This document shows, in pieces, positions 1-9,186 of a stretch of 64,000 nt of DNA (positions are counted from its first letter, which is position 1; every line of letters starts with the position of its first letter). The notes under the pieces were generated by a model, which had not been told where the DNA came from, ran no database searches, and was given only the letters and a program-made list of their open reading frames with translations. Source of the DNA: Sphingobium sp. MI1205 (GTDB lineage Bacteria; Pseudomonadota; Alphaproteobacteria; Sphingomonadales; Sphingomonadaceae); the NCBI RefSeq assembly GCF_001563285.1, contig NZ_CP005188.1, forward strand, positions 2,175,501 to 2,239,500. Direction: 5' to 3'. Position numbers and translations under genes: made by a program.

Positions 1-1
1 G

Positions 2-538
2 CGCATCGACATATTGGTGAATGCCGCGGGCCGGTTCGATGCAACCGCGATCACCGACGTTTGCCATGCCGACTGGCAGAGGATTTTCGACGTCAACGTC
101 TTTGGCCTGGCCGCCATGTCGCAGGCGGTGATCCCCTCCATGACCGCCCAGGGTAGCGGCCGGATCATCAATCTTGCATCGATCGGCGGGCGGCGCGCGG
201 ACGAAAAAACCATCGTCTATTCGGCCAGCAAGGCGGCGGTGATCAGTATCACGCAGGCGATGGCGCTGGCCTTCGCCAAACAGGGTGTGCGGGTGAACGC
301 GATCGCCCCCGGTCCCGTGCGCTCAGGGCTTTGGGCCGAATTGGATCGCGACTTTAGCCGGCGCTATCTTCAAGCCGACCCTGGCGCCTTTACCGCTCTG
401 GCGGAGGCGGCGACCCCCACGGGCGCGATCGCATCGCCCGAGGATATCGCGGGCACCGCCCTGTTCCTGGCCTCGTCGGCCAGCAATCATGTGGTCGGGC
501 AAACGATCAACGTCGACGGCGGCGTCCTGTTGAGCTGA
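2..538 (+). CDS. SDR family oxidoreductase, 5'-truncated by window edge
   Basis: This is the C-terminal three quarters of a short-chain dehydrogenase/reductase. The frame is open to the left edge, so the N-terminal TGxxxGxG nucleotide-binding loop lies outside the window. Visible family marks are LVNAAG (the NNAG-type motif after beta-4), a Ser in NLASIGG, the catalytic YSASK (YxxxK) and the C-terminal GQTINVDGG. Such enzymes use NAD(P)H to interconvert alcohols and carbonyls in the cytoplasm. The substrate cannot be inferred. The next gene starts 23 bp downstream on the same strand, so the two are probably cotranscribed. Confidence 0.9.
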   Translation, partial: RIDILVNAAGRFDATAITDVCHADWQRIFDVNVFGLAAMSQAVIPSMTAQGSGRIINLASIGGRRADEKTIVYSASKAAVISITQAMALAFAKQGVRVNAIAPGPVRSGLWAELDRDFSRRYLQADPGAFTALAEAATPTGAIASPEDIAGTALFLASSASNHVVGQTINVDGGVLLS

Positions 539-561
539 ACCTAATCGGGAGAGGGACCCAT

Positions 562-1347
562 ATGGCAAAATATGGACGGCCGCAGGTCGAACTGATCATT
601 GGCGGCGAAAATCATGATATGAACCGCGTCCGCCTGGCATTACTCGAGCTGCTCGGTGAAAATGAAAGGCTGCGGGTGCGTTGCGCTCCGGATTTCGGCG
701 ATGGAACGGCGCTGGCGGAAACCGATTTCCTGATCACCTACACCAACAATGTCTTTCCCGAAGGTGAGACTCTCGCGGCGCTCGAACGCTTCCTGGCAGG
801 CGGCGGCCGCTGGCTGGCGATCCATGGCGCTGCCGCCTACACCCAGTTCAAGCCGCCGGCGGTCAATATCGGCGGCATTCAACTGCCCGGTCTTACCGAC
901 ACGCCCGACCTCAAGCCCGAATATATGAACCTGCTGGGGGTGCGTTTCATTTCGCATCTGGCGCAGCAAGCCTACGCCATCACGCCCGGCCCCGTCGCGC
1001 ATCCCGTGACCGAGGGGATCGGCGCGTTCGAGGTTGTCGACGAACCCTATATTCTGGAACTGCGCGGCGAATGCGATGTGCTGCTGGAGGCACGCTTTAC
1101 TGGCGAAGCGCCAGGCTATGTGAAGGGCCCCTGGCTGACGGATGACGTTCGTCCCCAGTTGCTGCGACACCGCCACGGCGCGGGAGAAACGATGTATCTG
1201 GCGCCCGGCCATGCCTGTGGCAAATATGACCTTCGCCCCTTCATCGACGAAATTCCCGTTCAGCCGGGCCCGTGGGCAAGCGAAACCTATATGGACCTCG
1301 TCCGGCGGCTCATCGCCTGGGGCGTCGAGGCGGTGCCGGTGGACTGA
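562..1347 (+). CDS. ThuA-like domain protein (class I glutamine amidotransferase-like fold)
   Basis: A 261-aa cytoplasmic protein without signal peptide. It has a GENHD motif at residues 15-19, a Thr-Tyr-Thr loop near 60 and GGGRWLAIHGA near 80-90. This is the pattern of the ThuA family (trehalose-utilization-like, related to glutamine amidotransferases but lacking the Cys nucleophile), in which an Ile-His-Gly/Ala turn follows a Gly-rich strand. ThuA proteins act in sugar metabolism and some oxidize 3-keto sugars, but the substrate here is unknown. The ATG is preceded by a purine-rich GGGAGAGGG. Its position behind the SDR gene suggests a shared small-molecule or sugar oxidation step, which is inference. 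Confidence 0.8.
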   Translation: MAKYGRPQVELIIGGENHDMNRVRLALLELLGENERLRVRCAPDFGDGTALAETDFLITYTNNVFPEGETLAALERFLAGGGRWLAIHGAAAYTQFKPPAVNIGGIQLPGLTDTPDLKPEYMNLLGVRFISHLAQQAYAITPGPVAHPVTEGIGAFEVVDEPYILELRGECDVLLEARFTGEAPGYVKGPWLTDDVRPQLLRHRHGAGETMYLAPGHACGKYDLRPFIDEIPVQPGPWASETYMDLVRRLIAWGVEAVPVD

Positions 1348-1483
1348 TCATTCGGGCAGCATTGAGGCCGACGTCCGCTACATAAATCTGATCGACGATG
1401 TGGCATTGTCGGAACAGAGGGACGCGACAAGCCTCGCAATTTCGTACCTTCGCCTGAAGTGGTCTAATGCCAACCTGCATTGA

Positions 1484-1690
1484 TCAAAGCCGACGTGCCC
1501 ATTTGCGTCGACCGATGCTCATGATGTGCCGCAGCCGCTAGATCAGTCTGTTCCATGCCTCGCAACAGTGATCGACGATGTTGTCGTGGGATGTGATGAT
1601 GCGGCTGGAGAGCCAGTTGTCGCGCATGAACTGCCAGATGTTCTCCACGGGGTTCAGTTCTGGACATTTGGCCCGCGCTGGTACAGTGGA
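1484..1690 (-). pseudogene. IS630-family transposase C-terminal remnant
   Basis: On the minus strand the peptide PELNPVENIWQFMRDNWLS followed by DHCCEAWNRLI matches the C-terminal end of IS630/Tc1-like DDE transposases, where the final catalytic Glu lies in the NPVE turn. The frame then meets a TAG stop and continues as RLRHIMSIGRRKWARRL to a TGA at 1484, which is the normal family C-terminus. The N-terminal part and the first two catalytic Asp residues are absent. It is therefore a decayed fragment with an internal stop. The rest of the 1348-1769 interval shows no gene. Confidence 0.8.
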
Positions 1691-1769
1691 TTGGTACAGC
1701 AGGGTTGGATCGCATAGCAGAAAACAACGGTTTTGCACGACGCCGCCGCAATCCTCTGCGATGTCAAAT

Positions 1770-3545
1770 TCAGCGCAGCGGCCAGGTCCACAGAATGAGC
1801 GGCGTGCCGACAAGCACCACAATCAGGGACAGCGGCGCGCCCAAACGGGCGTAATCGCTGAAACGATAGCCGCCCGGCCCGAACACCAGCGTGTTGCACT
1901 GATGGCCGATCGGCGTGAGGAAATCGCAGCCTGCCCCGATCGCAGTCGCGATCAGGAAGGCTTCCGGGCGGTATCCCAGATCGTTGGCGAAAACGGCAGC
2001 GATAGGCGCCATGACCAGGACGGTTGCCGCATTGTTGAGGAACGGCGTCACCGCCATGGCCGACACCAGGATCAGCGCAACCGCTCCCCATGGCGGCAAC
2101 GTCGCCGCGGCATGAGCAAGCCCCGTTGCGATCACATCCGATGCACCTGTTGTTTGCAGGCTTTCGCTGACCGGAATCAATGCGGCCAGCATGATGAGGA
2201 TCGGCCACTCCACCGCTTCATAAGCCTCGCCCACCGGCAGCGCTCCAGCAATCACGACCACCCCGGCCGCAGCAAAGAAAGCCACCGCAACCGGGACCAA
2301 GCCAGTCGCCGTGGCAATCATGGCGATGGCGAGAACCAGGATAGGGAGCCATCCACGGTTCGATTTCCCCAACTGCATTTCCCGCGCCGCGAGAGGCAAT
2401 GCGCCAAGTTGGCGCAGGCGATCAGGCAGCAAGGCGACCGGCCCTTGCATGACAATGACATCGCCCGCCTGGAGCACGATCTGGCCAATCTTGCGGGTCA
2501 GATGTTCGCCGGCCCGCGATATCGCGATCAGGTTCACGCCAAAACGCTCCCGAAGTGACAGGCGACCCGCCGTCCGGCCGATCAGCGCGGAATCGGTCGT
2601 GACCACCGCCTCTATCACACCGATCTCGTCGCGCTCATGCCCCTCGGCCATCGCCTTGCCTTCTCCGGTCAGCGAAAGGCTGTCACGGGCGATCACCCGC
2701 TCCAGCGCGTCAGGCTCGCCGGACAGGATCAGGATATCGTCCTGCCGCAGATGGACGTTGGGATGGACCGTGCCCTGCATGTCGCCGCGCAGCAGGCTCA
2801 TCACCGCGATTTGATTATCGTGGCGCTCGGTGAACTCCGCGATCGTCTGGCCGATAGCCTCGGAACCCTCCGGTACTGACGCCTCAGTGACATAGCCTGA
2901 AATATTGAGCGCCTCTCCCATGGTCGGTGCGGCGCGGCGGTTGCGAGGAAGCAGCCGGTATGCAAAGCGCAGGAAAATAAGCCCGACCAGCAGCAAGCCA
3001 AAGCCGGTCGGAAAATAATCGAACATGCCAAAAGGCTCGCCGGTCATCTCCTCACGCACGCGGCTGACGATGATATTAGGCGACGTTCCCACAAGTGTCA
3101 TAAGGCCGCCCAGCAGCGATGCGAAGGACATGGGCATCAGGAAGACCGACGGATTGGCCCCGTTCTTCTTCGCCATCTGGAAAGCCGCGGGCATCAGCAT
3201 CGCCAGCGCTCCGACATTCTTGACCAGGGCGGAGGAAACACCCACCGATCCGGTCAGCACGAGAAGCTGTGACCGGACGCTTTTCACTCGCCTGGACAGA
3301 AAACCCAGGGCGATCTCGATCGCGCCCGATCGCCGCACAGCGGCAGAGATAACGAGCGCAGAGCCGACGATGATGACGATATCGTCGGCAAAGCCCTTGA
3401 AGGCGTCAGCCGGCTTGACGACACCGATGAGCAGCGCCGCGAGCAGCGCAATAACCGCCGTCACATCGTAGCGGAAACGCCCCCAAAGAAAGAGCGCCAT
3501 CATCCCGGCCAGCGTGGCGACTGAAAGCCATTGGGGTAATGTCAT
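1770..3545 (-). CDS. SLC13/DASS-type permease with two RCK_C (TrkA-C) domains
   Basis: A 591-aa inner-membrane transporter of the ArsB/NhaD/SLC13 superfamily. Hydrophobic helices at about 5-200 and 400-591 flank a soluble central segment (about 210-380) made of two TrkA-C-like modules. The first is around EGSEAIGQTIAEF to DDILILSGE, the second around SALIGRTAGRL to GDVIVMQG. Signature loops include VGTSPNIIVSR in the first half and TPIGHQCNTLVFGPG near the end, both typical of the sodium/carboxylate-sulfate class. Substrate could be a dicarboxylate, sulfate or another anion. GAGG sits just upstream of the ATG. It is divergent from the MscS gene across 232 bp and ends beside the IS remnant. 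Confidence 0.88.
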   Translation of the reverse strand: MTLPQWLSVATLAGMMALFLWGRFRYDVTAVIALLAALLIGVVKPADAFKGFADDIVIIVGSALVISAAVRRSGAIEIALGFLSRRVKSVRSQLLVLTGSVGVSSALVKNVGALAMLMPAAFQMAKKNGANPSVFLMPMSFASLLGGLMTLVGTSPNIIVSRVREEMTGEPFGMFDYFPTGFGLLLVGLIFLRFAYRLLPRNRRAAPTMGEALNISGYVTEASVPEGSEAIGQTIAEFTERHDNQIAVMSLLRGDMQGTVHPNVHLRQDDILILSGEPDALERVIARDSLSLTGEGKAMAEGHERDEIGVIEAVVTTDSALIGRTAGRLSLRERFGVNLIAISRAGEHLTRKIGQIVLQAGDVIVMQGPVALLPDRLRQLGALPLAAREMQLGKSNRGWLPILVLAIAMIATATGLVPVAVAFFAAAGVVVIAGALPVGEAYEAVEWPILIMLAALIPVSESLQTTGASDVIATGLAHAAATLPPWGAVALILVSAMAVTPFLNNAATVLVMAPIAAVFANDLGYRPEAFLIATAIGAGCDFLTPIGHQCNTLVFGPGGYRFSDYARLGAPLSLIVVLVGTPLILWTWPLR

Positions 3546-3777
3546 CGGACCTCGTTGATGCGGCGGTGGCGTGCATGCGGTCTAACAGCAGGAAGCGTCT
3601 TGATGATCGGTGATTTTTTGCTGTTCGCCCACACAGAGCGGGTAACGCGCGAAACCGGTTTCGGTGGCGCGACCATCCCTCACTTGCCCACCGCGCCGAA
3701 AATTGCGACGAAAGGGATGAAATGGCGTTGTCCAGTGCCATGCGGTGTCCATGCCGCCTTCATGAGATGGTGCGCGC

Positions 3778-5073
3778 ATGACCGAAGCGATCGAGATCTG
3801 GTTATCCGACATGGGCTGGAACTCCGGCATGGCGCACCTGGTGATCGCCGGATCGCTCGTCGCCTTTGCTGTCATCGCGGGCGAAGCGGCCGCACGTTGG
3901 GGCGGACCGGCATGCCGCCGGTGGGTGCGATCCGATGTGGGGACGCGGGGGGCATTGCTGGGCAAGCGCCTGCCAGAGCTTTTGCGTTTCGCGACCGGGG
4001 CGCTCATCCTCACCCTCCCCCTCGCCCTGCTGCCGTTTGCTGAGCCTGCGCTGACGATCATCGCTGTCGCATTCAGCGCCGCACTCATGATGACAGCAGG
4101 CTACGTGCTGCGCATCGCAAGTCTGCCGCTTTGGATGTGCATATTTCTCGCAGCAGTAGCTTTCGTTCTGACCTTGGCCGCTGCCCTCGGCGGTGTCGAA
4201 GCACTGGCGACCAGCCTCGACGCCACTGCGCTGCATGTCGGCAGCCGGCGGATATCCTTGCTCAACGTCGTCAACTTCCTGCTCGTGGGCGCCATATTGT
4301 TTGCCGCGACAAGAATAGCCAACCGCATCATGACGCACGCGGTGGGCCGCCTTTCGGCCCTTGATCTTTCACAACGCGCGCTGTTCCAGAAACTGGGAAG
4401 CCTTGCCGTTGTGGTCGTGGCGATCCTGTTTGGCGTCGATATATTGGGGATCGACCTGACGACGCTCACGGTTTTTTCCGGCGCGCTGGGTCTTGCGGTT
4501 GGCTTTGGCCTTCAGAAAACCTTTGGCAATCTGATCGCCGGATTGATCCTGCTGATGGACAAGTCCGTCAAGCCGGGAGACGTGATTGCCGTCGGCGATA
4601 CGTTCGGGGCCATCAACAAGATCGGCGTTCGCGCGGTGTCCGTTATCACTCGTGATGGCAAGGAACACCTGATCCCGAACGAGCAGCTCATGACCCAGGC
4701 CGTGGAAAACTGGTCCTTTTCCAACCGGGACGTCCGCATCCACATTCCCGTTGTCATTTCCTATGACAGCGACCTGAAGCTCGCGCAAAAGCTGATGATT
4801 CAGGCTGCCAAGGCATCGCATCGGGTTCTGCCGAAGCCCGAGCCGACGGTCTGGCTCCTGGCCTTCGGTGAACGGGGGCTGGAACATGACATCATGGTCT
4901 GGATACTCGATCCCGAACAGGGTGTGGGGAATGTGCAGTCCGACATCCTCAACCGGCTATGGGAACTCTTCCAGACGCATGGCATCGGCCTGCCCTATCC
5001 CCAGCGCGACATCTATCTGCATACCGTCCCATCGCATCAGGCGGGCAGCGCGAACCTCCGCCACGAAGACTGA
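3778..5073 (+). CDS. Mechanosensitive ion channel, MscS family
   Basis: A 431-aa membrane protein. Several hydrophobic helices (about residues 15-40, 65-85, 90-110, 115-140, 165-185) precede the pore-lining helix region around SGALGLAVGFGLQKTFGNL. The MscS beta-domain follows (KPGDVIAVGDTFGAINKIG, then LIPNEQLMTQAVENWS) with an alpha/beta C-terminal domain. The extra N-terminal helices make it longer than E. coli MscS. Such channels release solutes on hypo-osmotic shock. It is monocistronic, divergent from the SLC13 transporter and tail-to-tail with the type II secretion operon. Confidence 0.92.
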   Translation: MTEAIEIWLSDMGWNSGMAHLVIAGSLVAFAVIAGEAAARWGGPACRRWVRSDVGTRGALLGKRLPELLRFATGALILTLPLALLPFAEPALTIIAVAFSAALMMTAGYVLRIASLPLWMCIFLAAVAFVLTLAAALGGVEALATSLDATALHVGSRRISLLNVVNFLLVGAILFAATRIANRIMTHAVGRLSALDLSQRALFQKLGSLAVVVVAILFGVDILGIDLTTLTVFSGALGLAVGFGLQKTFGNLIAGLILLMDKSVKPGDVIAVGDTFGAINKIGVRAVSVITRDGKEHLIPNEQLMTQAVENWSFSNRDVRIHIPVVISYDSDLKLAQKLMIQAAKASHRVLPKPEPTVWLLAFGERGLEHDIMVWILDPEQGVGNVQSDILNRLWELFQTHGIGLPYPQRDIYLHTVPSHQAGSANLRHED

Positions 5074-5140
5074 TTGCGGACGCGAGAACTGCACGGATCG
5101 AAAGCTGTCGCCAGCATATCCGAAGCAGTGCCGCATGCGG

Positions 5141-5890
5141 CTATCTGATCAATCCTGACAACCACCAGCCCGGCAACGCCGCCAGCGCAATGCAGGTGCC
5201 GAGCGGCAGGCGCGTCGATCGATCCACCGTTCGCCCGCTCGCAATGCTCGCCAGCGCCCCCAGTAGGCCGAGTGATGCTCCCACTAGCAGGATGAAGGGC
5301 AAGGCTTGCCAGCCAAACCAGGCGCCCAGCCCGCCCAAAAGCTTGGCATCGCCCAATCCCAGGCCCTCCCGGCCTCGCACTGCTCGATATACGACAGCGA
5401 CAGTCAGGAGGATTAGATAGCCCCCCGCCGCGCCGATCAACCGGTCCGGCAGGGATGGGTCCGTCACCCACAGGCCAGCTGTCAGGCCCAGGAAAGCCAA
5501 GGGCAACGTTAACGCGTCAGGCAGCCAGAAATGCCGCCAGTCCAGCACCGCCAGGGTCAGCAGGAGCCACATCAGAAGCGCCCAGCCAGCGCCGGCCAGT
5601 CCGGGCAGAAACCCGCAGGCGATCGCCCCGATGATCGCGCAGCCCATCTCCACCCGGCCGTGCAGCGGATCGATGGCCGCCCCGCAGCTTCGGCACCGCC
5701 CACGCAGCAGCACGGCGCTGAAAATCGGGACAAGGTCAACGATGCCCAATGTCCGGCCGCAGCCGTCGCAGGCAGAACGGCCGCGCATCACGCCGCGCCC
5801 TTCTGGCCAGCGCAGCGCCAGCGTACCAAGAAAACTGCCCGCAATCGCGCCTGCCATACCACCCAGCAGGGCCCATAACGGGTCGATCAC
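5141..5890 (-). CDS. gspO: Type II secretion prepilin peptidase GspO
   Basis: A 249-aa polytopic aspartic protease that removes the leader of pseudopilins and usually methylates the new N-terminus. The N-terminal cytoplasmic loop carries two CxxC pairs (C41/C44 and C66/C69), the zinc site of bifunctional enzymes. The two catalytic aspartates are seen as D117 (VLDWRH) and D181 in GLGLGDAK, the GxGD motif. It is the last gene of the gsp operon and its ATG overlaps the gspN stop by 4 bp. The downstream 67 bp to the MscS stop hold no clear terminator. Confidence 0.95.
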   Translation of the reverse strand: MIDPLWALLGGMAGAIAGSFLGTLALRWPEGRGVMRGRSACDGCGRTLGIVDLVPIFSAVLLRGRCRSCGAAIDPLHGRVEMGCAIIGAIACGFLPGLAGAGWALLMWLLLTLAVLDWRHFWLPDALTLPLAFLGLTAGLWVTDPSLPDRLIGAAGGYLILLTVAVVYRAVRGREGLGLGDAKLLGGLGAWFGWQALPFILLVGASLGLLGALASIASGRTVDRSTRLPLGTCIALAALPGWWLSGLIR

Positions 5891-6609
5891 AACGTCCCTT
5901 CGACCTTCAGCAGCTGCGCGCCACCCGCATCGGCAAATCCCGCCTTCGCAAGCGTACCGGCCAGCCCGGCATCGGCCGTCTCAACCCGCATCTCCGCAAC
6001 GTAGCGCCCCGATCGCCAGATCCGCAGGTTGATCTTTTCAAGGCCCGACTGGCTGACCAGCGGCAGCAGCAGCGCATCGCCGTCACAGCTGGCCGTGCCC
6101 GACAAGCCTTGCGACAGGTTCAGGCCGGGAAACTGCCCCGCCAGTTGCGCGCGCACCCGGCCTTCGGCATGACCGCAGCGGTCGCCGGAAAAGTAAGCGG
6201 TCACATCCTCCATAAGCAGGCTGCCGATGGGCAGCGGCGCAAAACTGCGCCCCAGCGGCACCGCGCCGGTCACATCGTCAATGCCGATGCGGTTGAACCC
6301 TATCGTCAAGGCGCCACTCAGATCGTCGGCAGCCCCCCGTCGCCGCCAGATGTCGATACGCGCGCGGCCCATCAGCAAGGATATCGGGGAAAGCCCGGCC
6401 CGCACCGTTCCGATCGGCATCGTGCCCAGCATGAGTTGGTCGATGCGCCCGCTCCACAAGGAACCCCGCACCTCCCGCGCCGACACGCCGACCCGCTCCA
6501 GACCTGTCAGCCCCAGCGCAATCCGCATCGGCATGAACGCAATCAATCCAAACAGGAACAGCAGGATCAGGATGGCGCGCGCGCGGCCCGACAGTTGGAG
6601 CCCCTTCAT
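5887..6609 (-). CDS. gspN: Type II secretion protein GspN
   Basis: A 240-aa bitopic inner-membrane protein. One N-terminal helix (about 12-30, ILILLFLFGLIAFMPM) is followed by a periplasmic beta-rich domain with a single Cys pair (DRCGHAEG and ASCDGDA). Size, topology and position between gspM and gspO match GspN, an accessory T2SS component present only in some bacteria. It overlaps both neighbours by 4 bp, indicating translational coupling. Sequence conservation in GspN is low, so the name rests partly on context. Confidence 0.85.
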   Translation of the reverse strand: MKGLQLSGRARAILILLFLFGLIAFMPMRIALGLTGLERVGVSAREVRGSLWSGRIDQLMLGTMPIGTVRAGLSPISLLMGRARIDIWRRRGAADDLSGALTIGFNRIGIDDVTGAVPLGRSFAPLPIGSLLMEDVTAYFSGDRCGHAEGRVRAQLAGQFPGLNLSQGLSGTASCDGDALLLPLVSQSGLEKINLRIWRSGRYVAEMRVETADAGLAGTLAKAGFADAGGAQLLKVEGTL

Positions 6610-7094
6610 CGCCCTGCCCCGCGCACCAACACCGCCTGCACCGAAACACTGCCAGCCGTCGGCGAAGGCCGCGCGCTCATCGTTTCCACCCGCACCCCCT
6701 GCGCCTCCAGAGCCGCAAGCCAGGAAAAGAGCGCGACCGGCCGTACCGACGCCATCGCGATTTCGATCCGCCCTGCCCCCTGGGTCTGCGCCCGTTCCAG
6801 CGTCAGTCCCGCCTCACCCGCGCTTTGGCCTACCAATTGATCGATCGCAGAATCCGCAGGCCCGGCATTGACGGTCCGGGGAAGCGTCTTGAGCAGGCTG
6901 ACCTTCGCGCGCATCGCCGCATTGCGATCCGTCGCCTCGATCAACGCGTCATGCGCTGATCGCTGCGCCGATGCTAACGGACGCACGATGCCCAGCCATA
7001 GGATGACGACGCCCAACAGGGCGAACATCACGCCAAGCATCCATTGCTCGCGCGGCGACCGCTCTGCCCAGTAATTCTTTAAAGCTTCCGTCAT
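6606..7094 (-). CDS. gspM: Type II secretion inner-membrane platform protein GspM
   Basis: A 162-aa protein with the usual GspM layout: a short cytoplasmic start (SPREQW is a common family motif), one membrane helix at about 18-38, then a small periplasmic ferredoxin-like domain. GspM pairs with GspL and GspF in the inner-membrane platform. Its start overlaps the gspL stop by 4 bp and its stop overlaps the gspN start. The ATG begins MTEALKNYW. Confidence 0.92.
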   Translation of the reverse strand: MTEALKNYWAERSPREQWMLGVMFALLGVVILWLGIVRPLASAQRSAHDALIEATDRNAAMRAKVSLLKTLPRTVNAGPADSAIDQLVGQSAGEAGLTLERAQTQGAGRIEIAMASVRPVALFSWLAALEAQGVRVETMSARPSPTAGSVSVQAVLVRGAGR

Positions 7095-8200
7095 GATCGC
7101 ACCGTGATGTCCGCGAGCGCCCGCCCGCCGGGATCCTGCGAAGGCGTGGCCGTGATGGTGAAACCCGCCCCCTGCAACGCCAGCAATATGCTGTTGATTT
7201 CCTCTACCTTCGCCGCCGCCAAAGTCGCGCGGATCATGCCGTCAGGATCGCGCGACAGGGCGGTCAATGACACCCCCGGCGTATCCTGCAACGCGCCCAG
7301 CAAAGCCGCGACGGGCGCGGTAAAGGCATAAGCCCCAGCGCACCGCGCCGCCAGTTGCCGCTCGATCTCCGCCTCCGCCAGGTCCAGGTCGCCCGCGTTC
7401 GGCACCACCTGCCGCGCCAGCGCAAGGCTTTGCGTATCGAGGTTGGAAGCCGCCACATGCTGCCGCACCACCGCGATCAGGGTGATGAGCAGGCTCACCA
7501 GCAGGACAAGCGCGCTCCACAGCAGGATACGCCCGAACGTCCGCTTGTCCGTTGCCCGGCGCACCCGCTTGGCGAAATCACCCTGCCGCATGTCCAGCGG
7601 CGGGCTTAGCAGCGCCGCGATCACCCGCTCCTCCAGCTGATCGGGCGTGACATGCTCGACCACCGCGTCAGCCGGAAGAATGGGCGCGAGGTCGCCGGAG
7701 AAAGCAACGTCCTCGCCTCTCAACAGCACCTCGCCGCCAAGCATGCCTCTCGCCACGCCCTCGGCAGGTTCGGGCAGCAACAAGGGTGCGGGGACGATGA
7801 TGTCGGGGTCCAGCCCATGATGCTGTGCCCATAACAGCCAATGCTGCATGTCGCTGCGCGCCGCTACCGCGACGATGTGAGCGGCCGCAGGGTCGTCATT
7901 CTCGTTCGCCGCCGCAAACAACTGATCGGCGGGCACGATGCCGGACGCCAGCGCCGCCAGCCGCGCCGCCGCTCGCCCCTGACGCGGCGCAAGTTCAGGA
8001 TAATGCGCCCAGTGCAGGGTGACCAGCGCAGCGGGCGGCACCAGCATCACCACCATGTCGGCTGGCAGTGCCGTCAATCCGCAAGCCGCTAGCCAGTTTG
8101 CGCCCTCGCCGCTTTGCGTCACGACGCCATCGACCACGCGCATCCATAGCGGCTCTCCCTGCTCGGGCAGGGCTACGACCAGGCCGTCCCGCACGCTCAC
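7091..8200 (-). CDS. gspL: Type II secretion platform protein GspL
   Basis: About 369 aa. An actin-like cytoplasmic domain (residues about 1-235), which docks the GspE ATPase, is followed by one membrane helix (ILLWSALVLLVSLLITLIAV) and a periplasmic ferredoxin-like domain ending in ADITVRS. I prefer the GTG at 8200. It overlaps the gspK stop as GTGA and is preceded by GGGGAAG. A TTG 15 bp upstream is also open. Placement between gspK and gspM is the standard T2SS order. Confidence 0.92.
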   Translation of the reverse strand: MSVRDGLVVALPEQGEPLWMRVVDGVVTQSGEGANWLAACGLTALPADMVVMLVPPAALVTLHWAHYPELAPRQGRAAARLAALASGIVPADQLFAAANENDDPAAAHIVAVAARSDMQHWLLWAQHHGLDPDIIVPAPLLLPEPAEGVARGMLGGEVLLRGEDVAFSGDLAPILPADAVVEHVTPDQLEERVIAALLSPPLDMRQGDFAKRVRRATDKRTFGRILLWSALVLLVSLLITLIAVVRQHVAASNLDTQSLALARQVVPNAGDLDLAEAEIERQLAARCAGAYAFTAPVAALLGALQDTPGVSLTALSRDPDGMIRATLAAAKVEEINSILLALQGAGFTITATPSQDPGGRALADITVRS

Positions 8201-9186
8201 GCGCCGCTTCCCCAATTGCGGCGGATCAGCCTCGCCGGGCTCTGCCGGGCATCGATCAGCACCCGCTCGACAAGCTGTGTTCCCCCAACGTCCACCGTAA
8301 TGTCCACCCCGAAAAATCCTGTCGTCAACTTGACCTGGTTGGCCGCTTCCTCAAGCGGATTGATCCCCTGGCTGGCGAGCGGCGCCCAAAACTGAACGGT
8401 GCTGCCGTAGCCCTCGGCAGGACGTTCCGCCAGCAATTGCCGCGCCTGCGCCACACTCACCTGCCCTTGCAGCAGCATCGCGAACAGCACCGCCTGATCG
8501 GGCAGCAGCGTGTTGATGTTGATCGGCGACAAGTCAGCCGTCGGCAGCGCACATACCCAGGGCCGCGCCAGATCGTAAATGGCAGGCGTCACGCCATGAA
8601 CCGCCCGCAATTCACTGGCATCGACCATGAAGCGATTGGCGGCTCGATAGGGCCGCGCCGCCTGCGCGTAGGTCTCATCCTCCGCGCCGCCCGGCTGTGG
8701 TACGCTGTCGCTGTCGATCCAGTCGCCAAGTGACATCGCCGCCACCTGCGCCTGCCGTGCATCGACGCCCAGGGCCTGCAACAACGCCTGAAATTGCGAA
8801 ATGCCCACCGGCCGGACTTTCAGATTGGCCTCATTGTCGCCAGCCACCACGCTGTTGAGGTTGAAGCAGTTCCCCGCGTCCCTCACCCGCGCGCTGGCCA
8901 TGCCGCCGGGAACGGCGATGGGTTGCGGTGTTCCCATCCAATTGCCCGCCAGCGTCGTCTTGCCCGGATTTGCCGCTATCAGATCGCCGATCCGCAAACG
9001 CGCGATTTCCGCGCCCGCATCCGCAAAGGCCCGCGCCTGGTCAATCGCGCCGCCATTACCAGTCATGCGCGTCGCCAGCGCGAGCCGCTCCAGCGCGGTG
9101 GACGCCACCACCGCCATCACCGCCACCAGCAGCAGCACCGTCAGCAGAGCCGCGCCCCGCTCGCCTGGCTTGCGGGGATCAGGCAC
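8197..9186 (-). CDS. gspK: Type II secretion minor pseudopilin GspK
   Basis: A 329-aa tip pseudopilin. The leader MPDPRKPGERG ends in Gly before AALLTVLLLVAVMAVV, the prepilin helix. A large periplasmic domain with helix-hairpin-like segments follows (NINTLLPDQAVLFAML is typical of GspK). GspK lacks the Glu at position 5 of the mature protein and caps the GspI/J/K tip complex. It overlaps gspJ by 8 bp and gspL by 4 bp. Confidence 0.93.
   Translation of the reverse strand: MPDPRKPGERGAALLTVLLLVAVMAVVASTALERLALATRMTGNGGAIDQARAFADAGAEIARLRIGDLIAANPGKTTLAGNWMGTPQPIAVPGGMASARVRDAGNCFNLNSVVAGDNEANLKVRPVGISQFQALLQALGVDARQAQVAAMSLGDWIDSDSVPQPGGAEDETYAQAARPYRAANRFMVDASELRAVHGVTPAIYDLARPWVCALPTADLSPININTLLPDQAVLFAMLLQGQVSVAQARQLLAERPAEGYGSTVQFWAPLASQGINPLEEAANQVKLTTGFFGVDITVDVGGTQLVERVLIDARQSPARLIRRNWGSGA

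Noticed and set aside
1348..1769. Complete insertion sequence next to the SLC13 gene
   Set aside because: Only the last 60-70 codons of an IS630 transposase are present, with an internal stop, and no convincing terminal inverted repeats were found.
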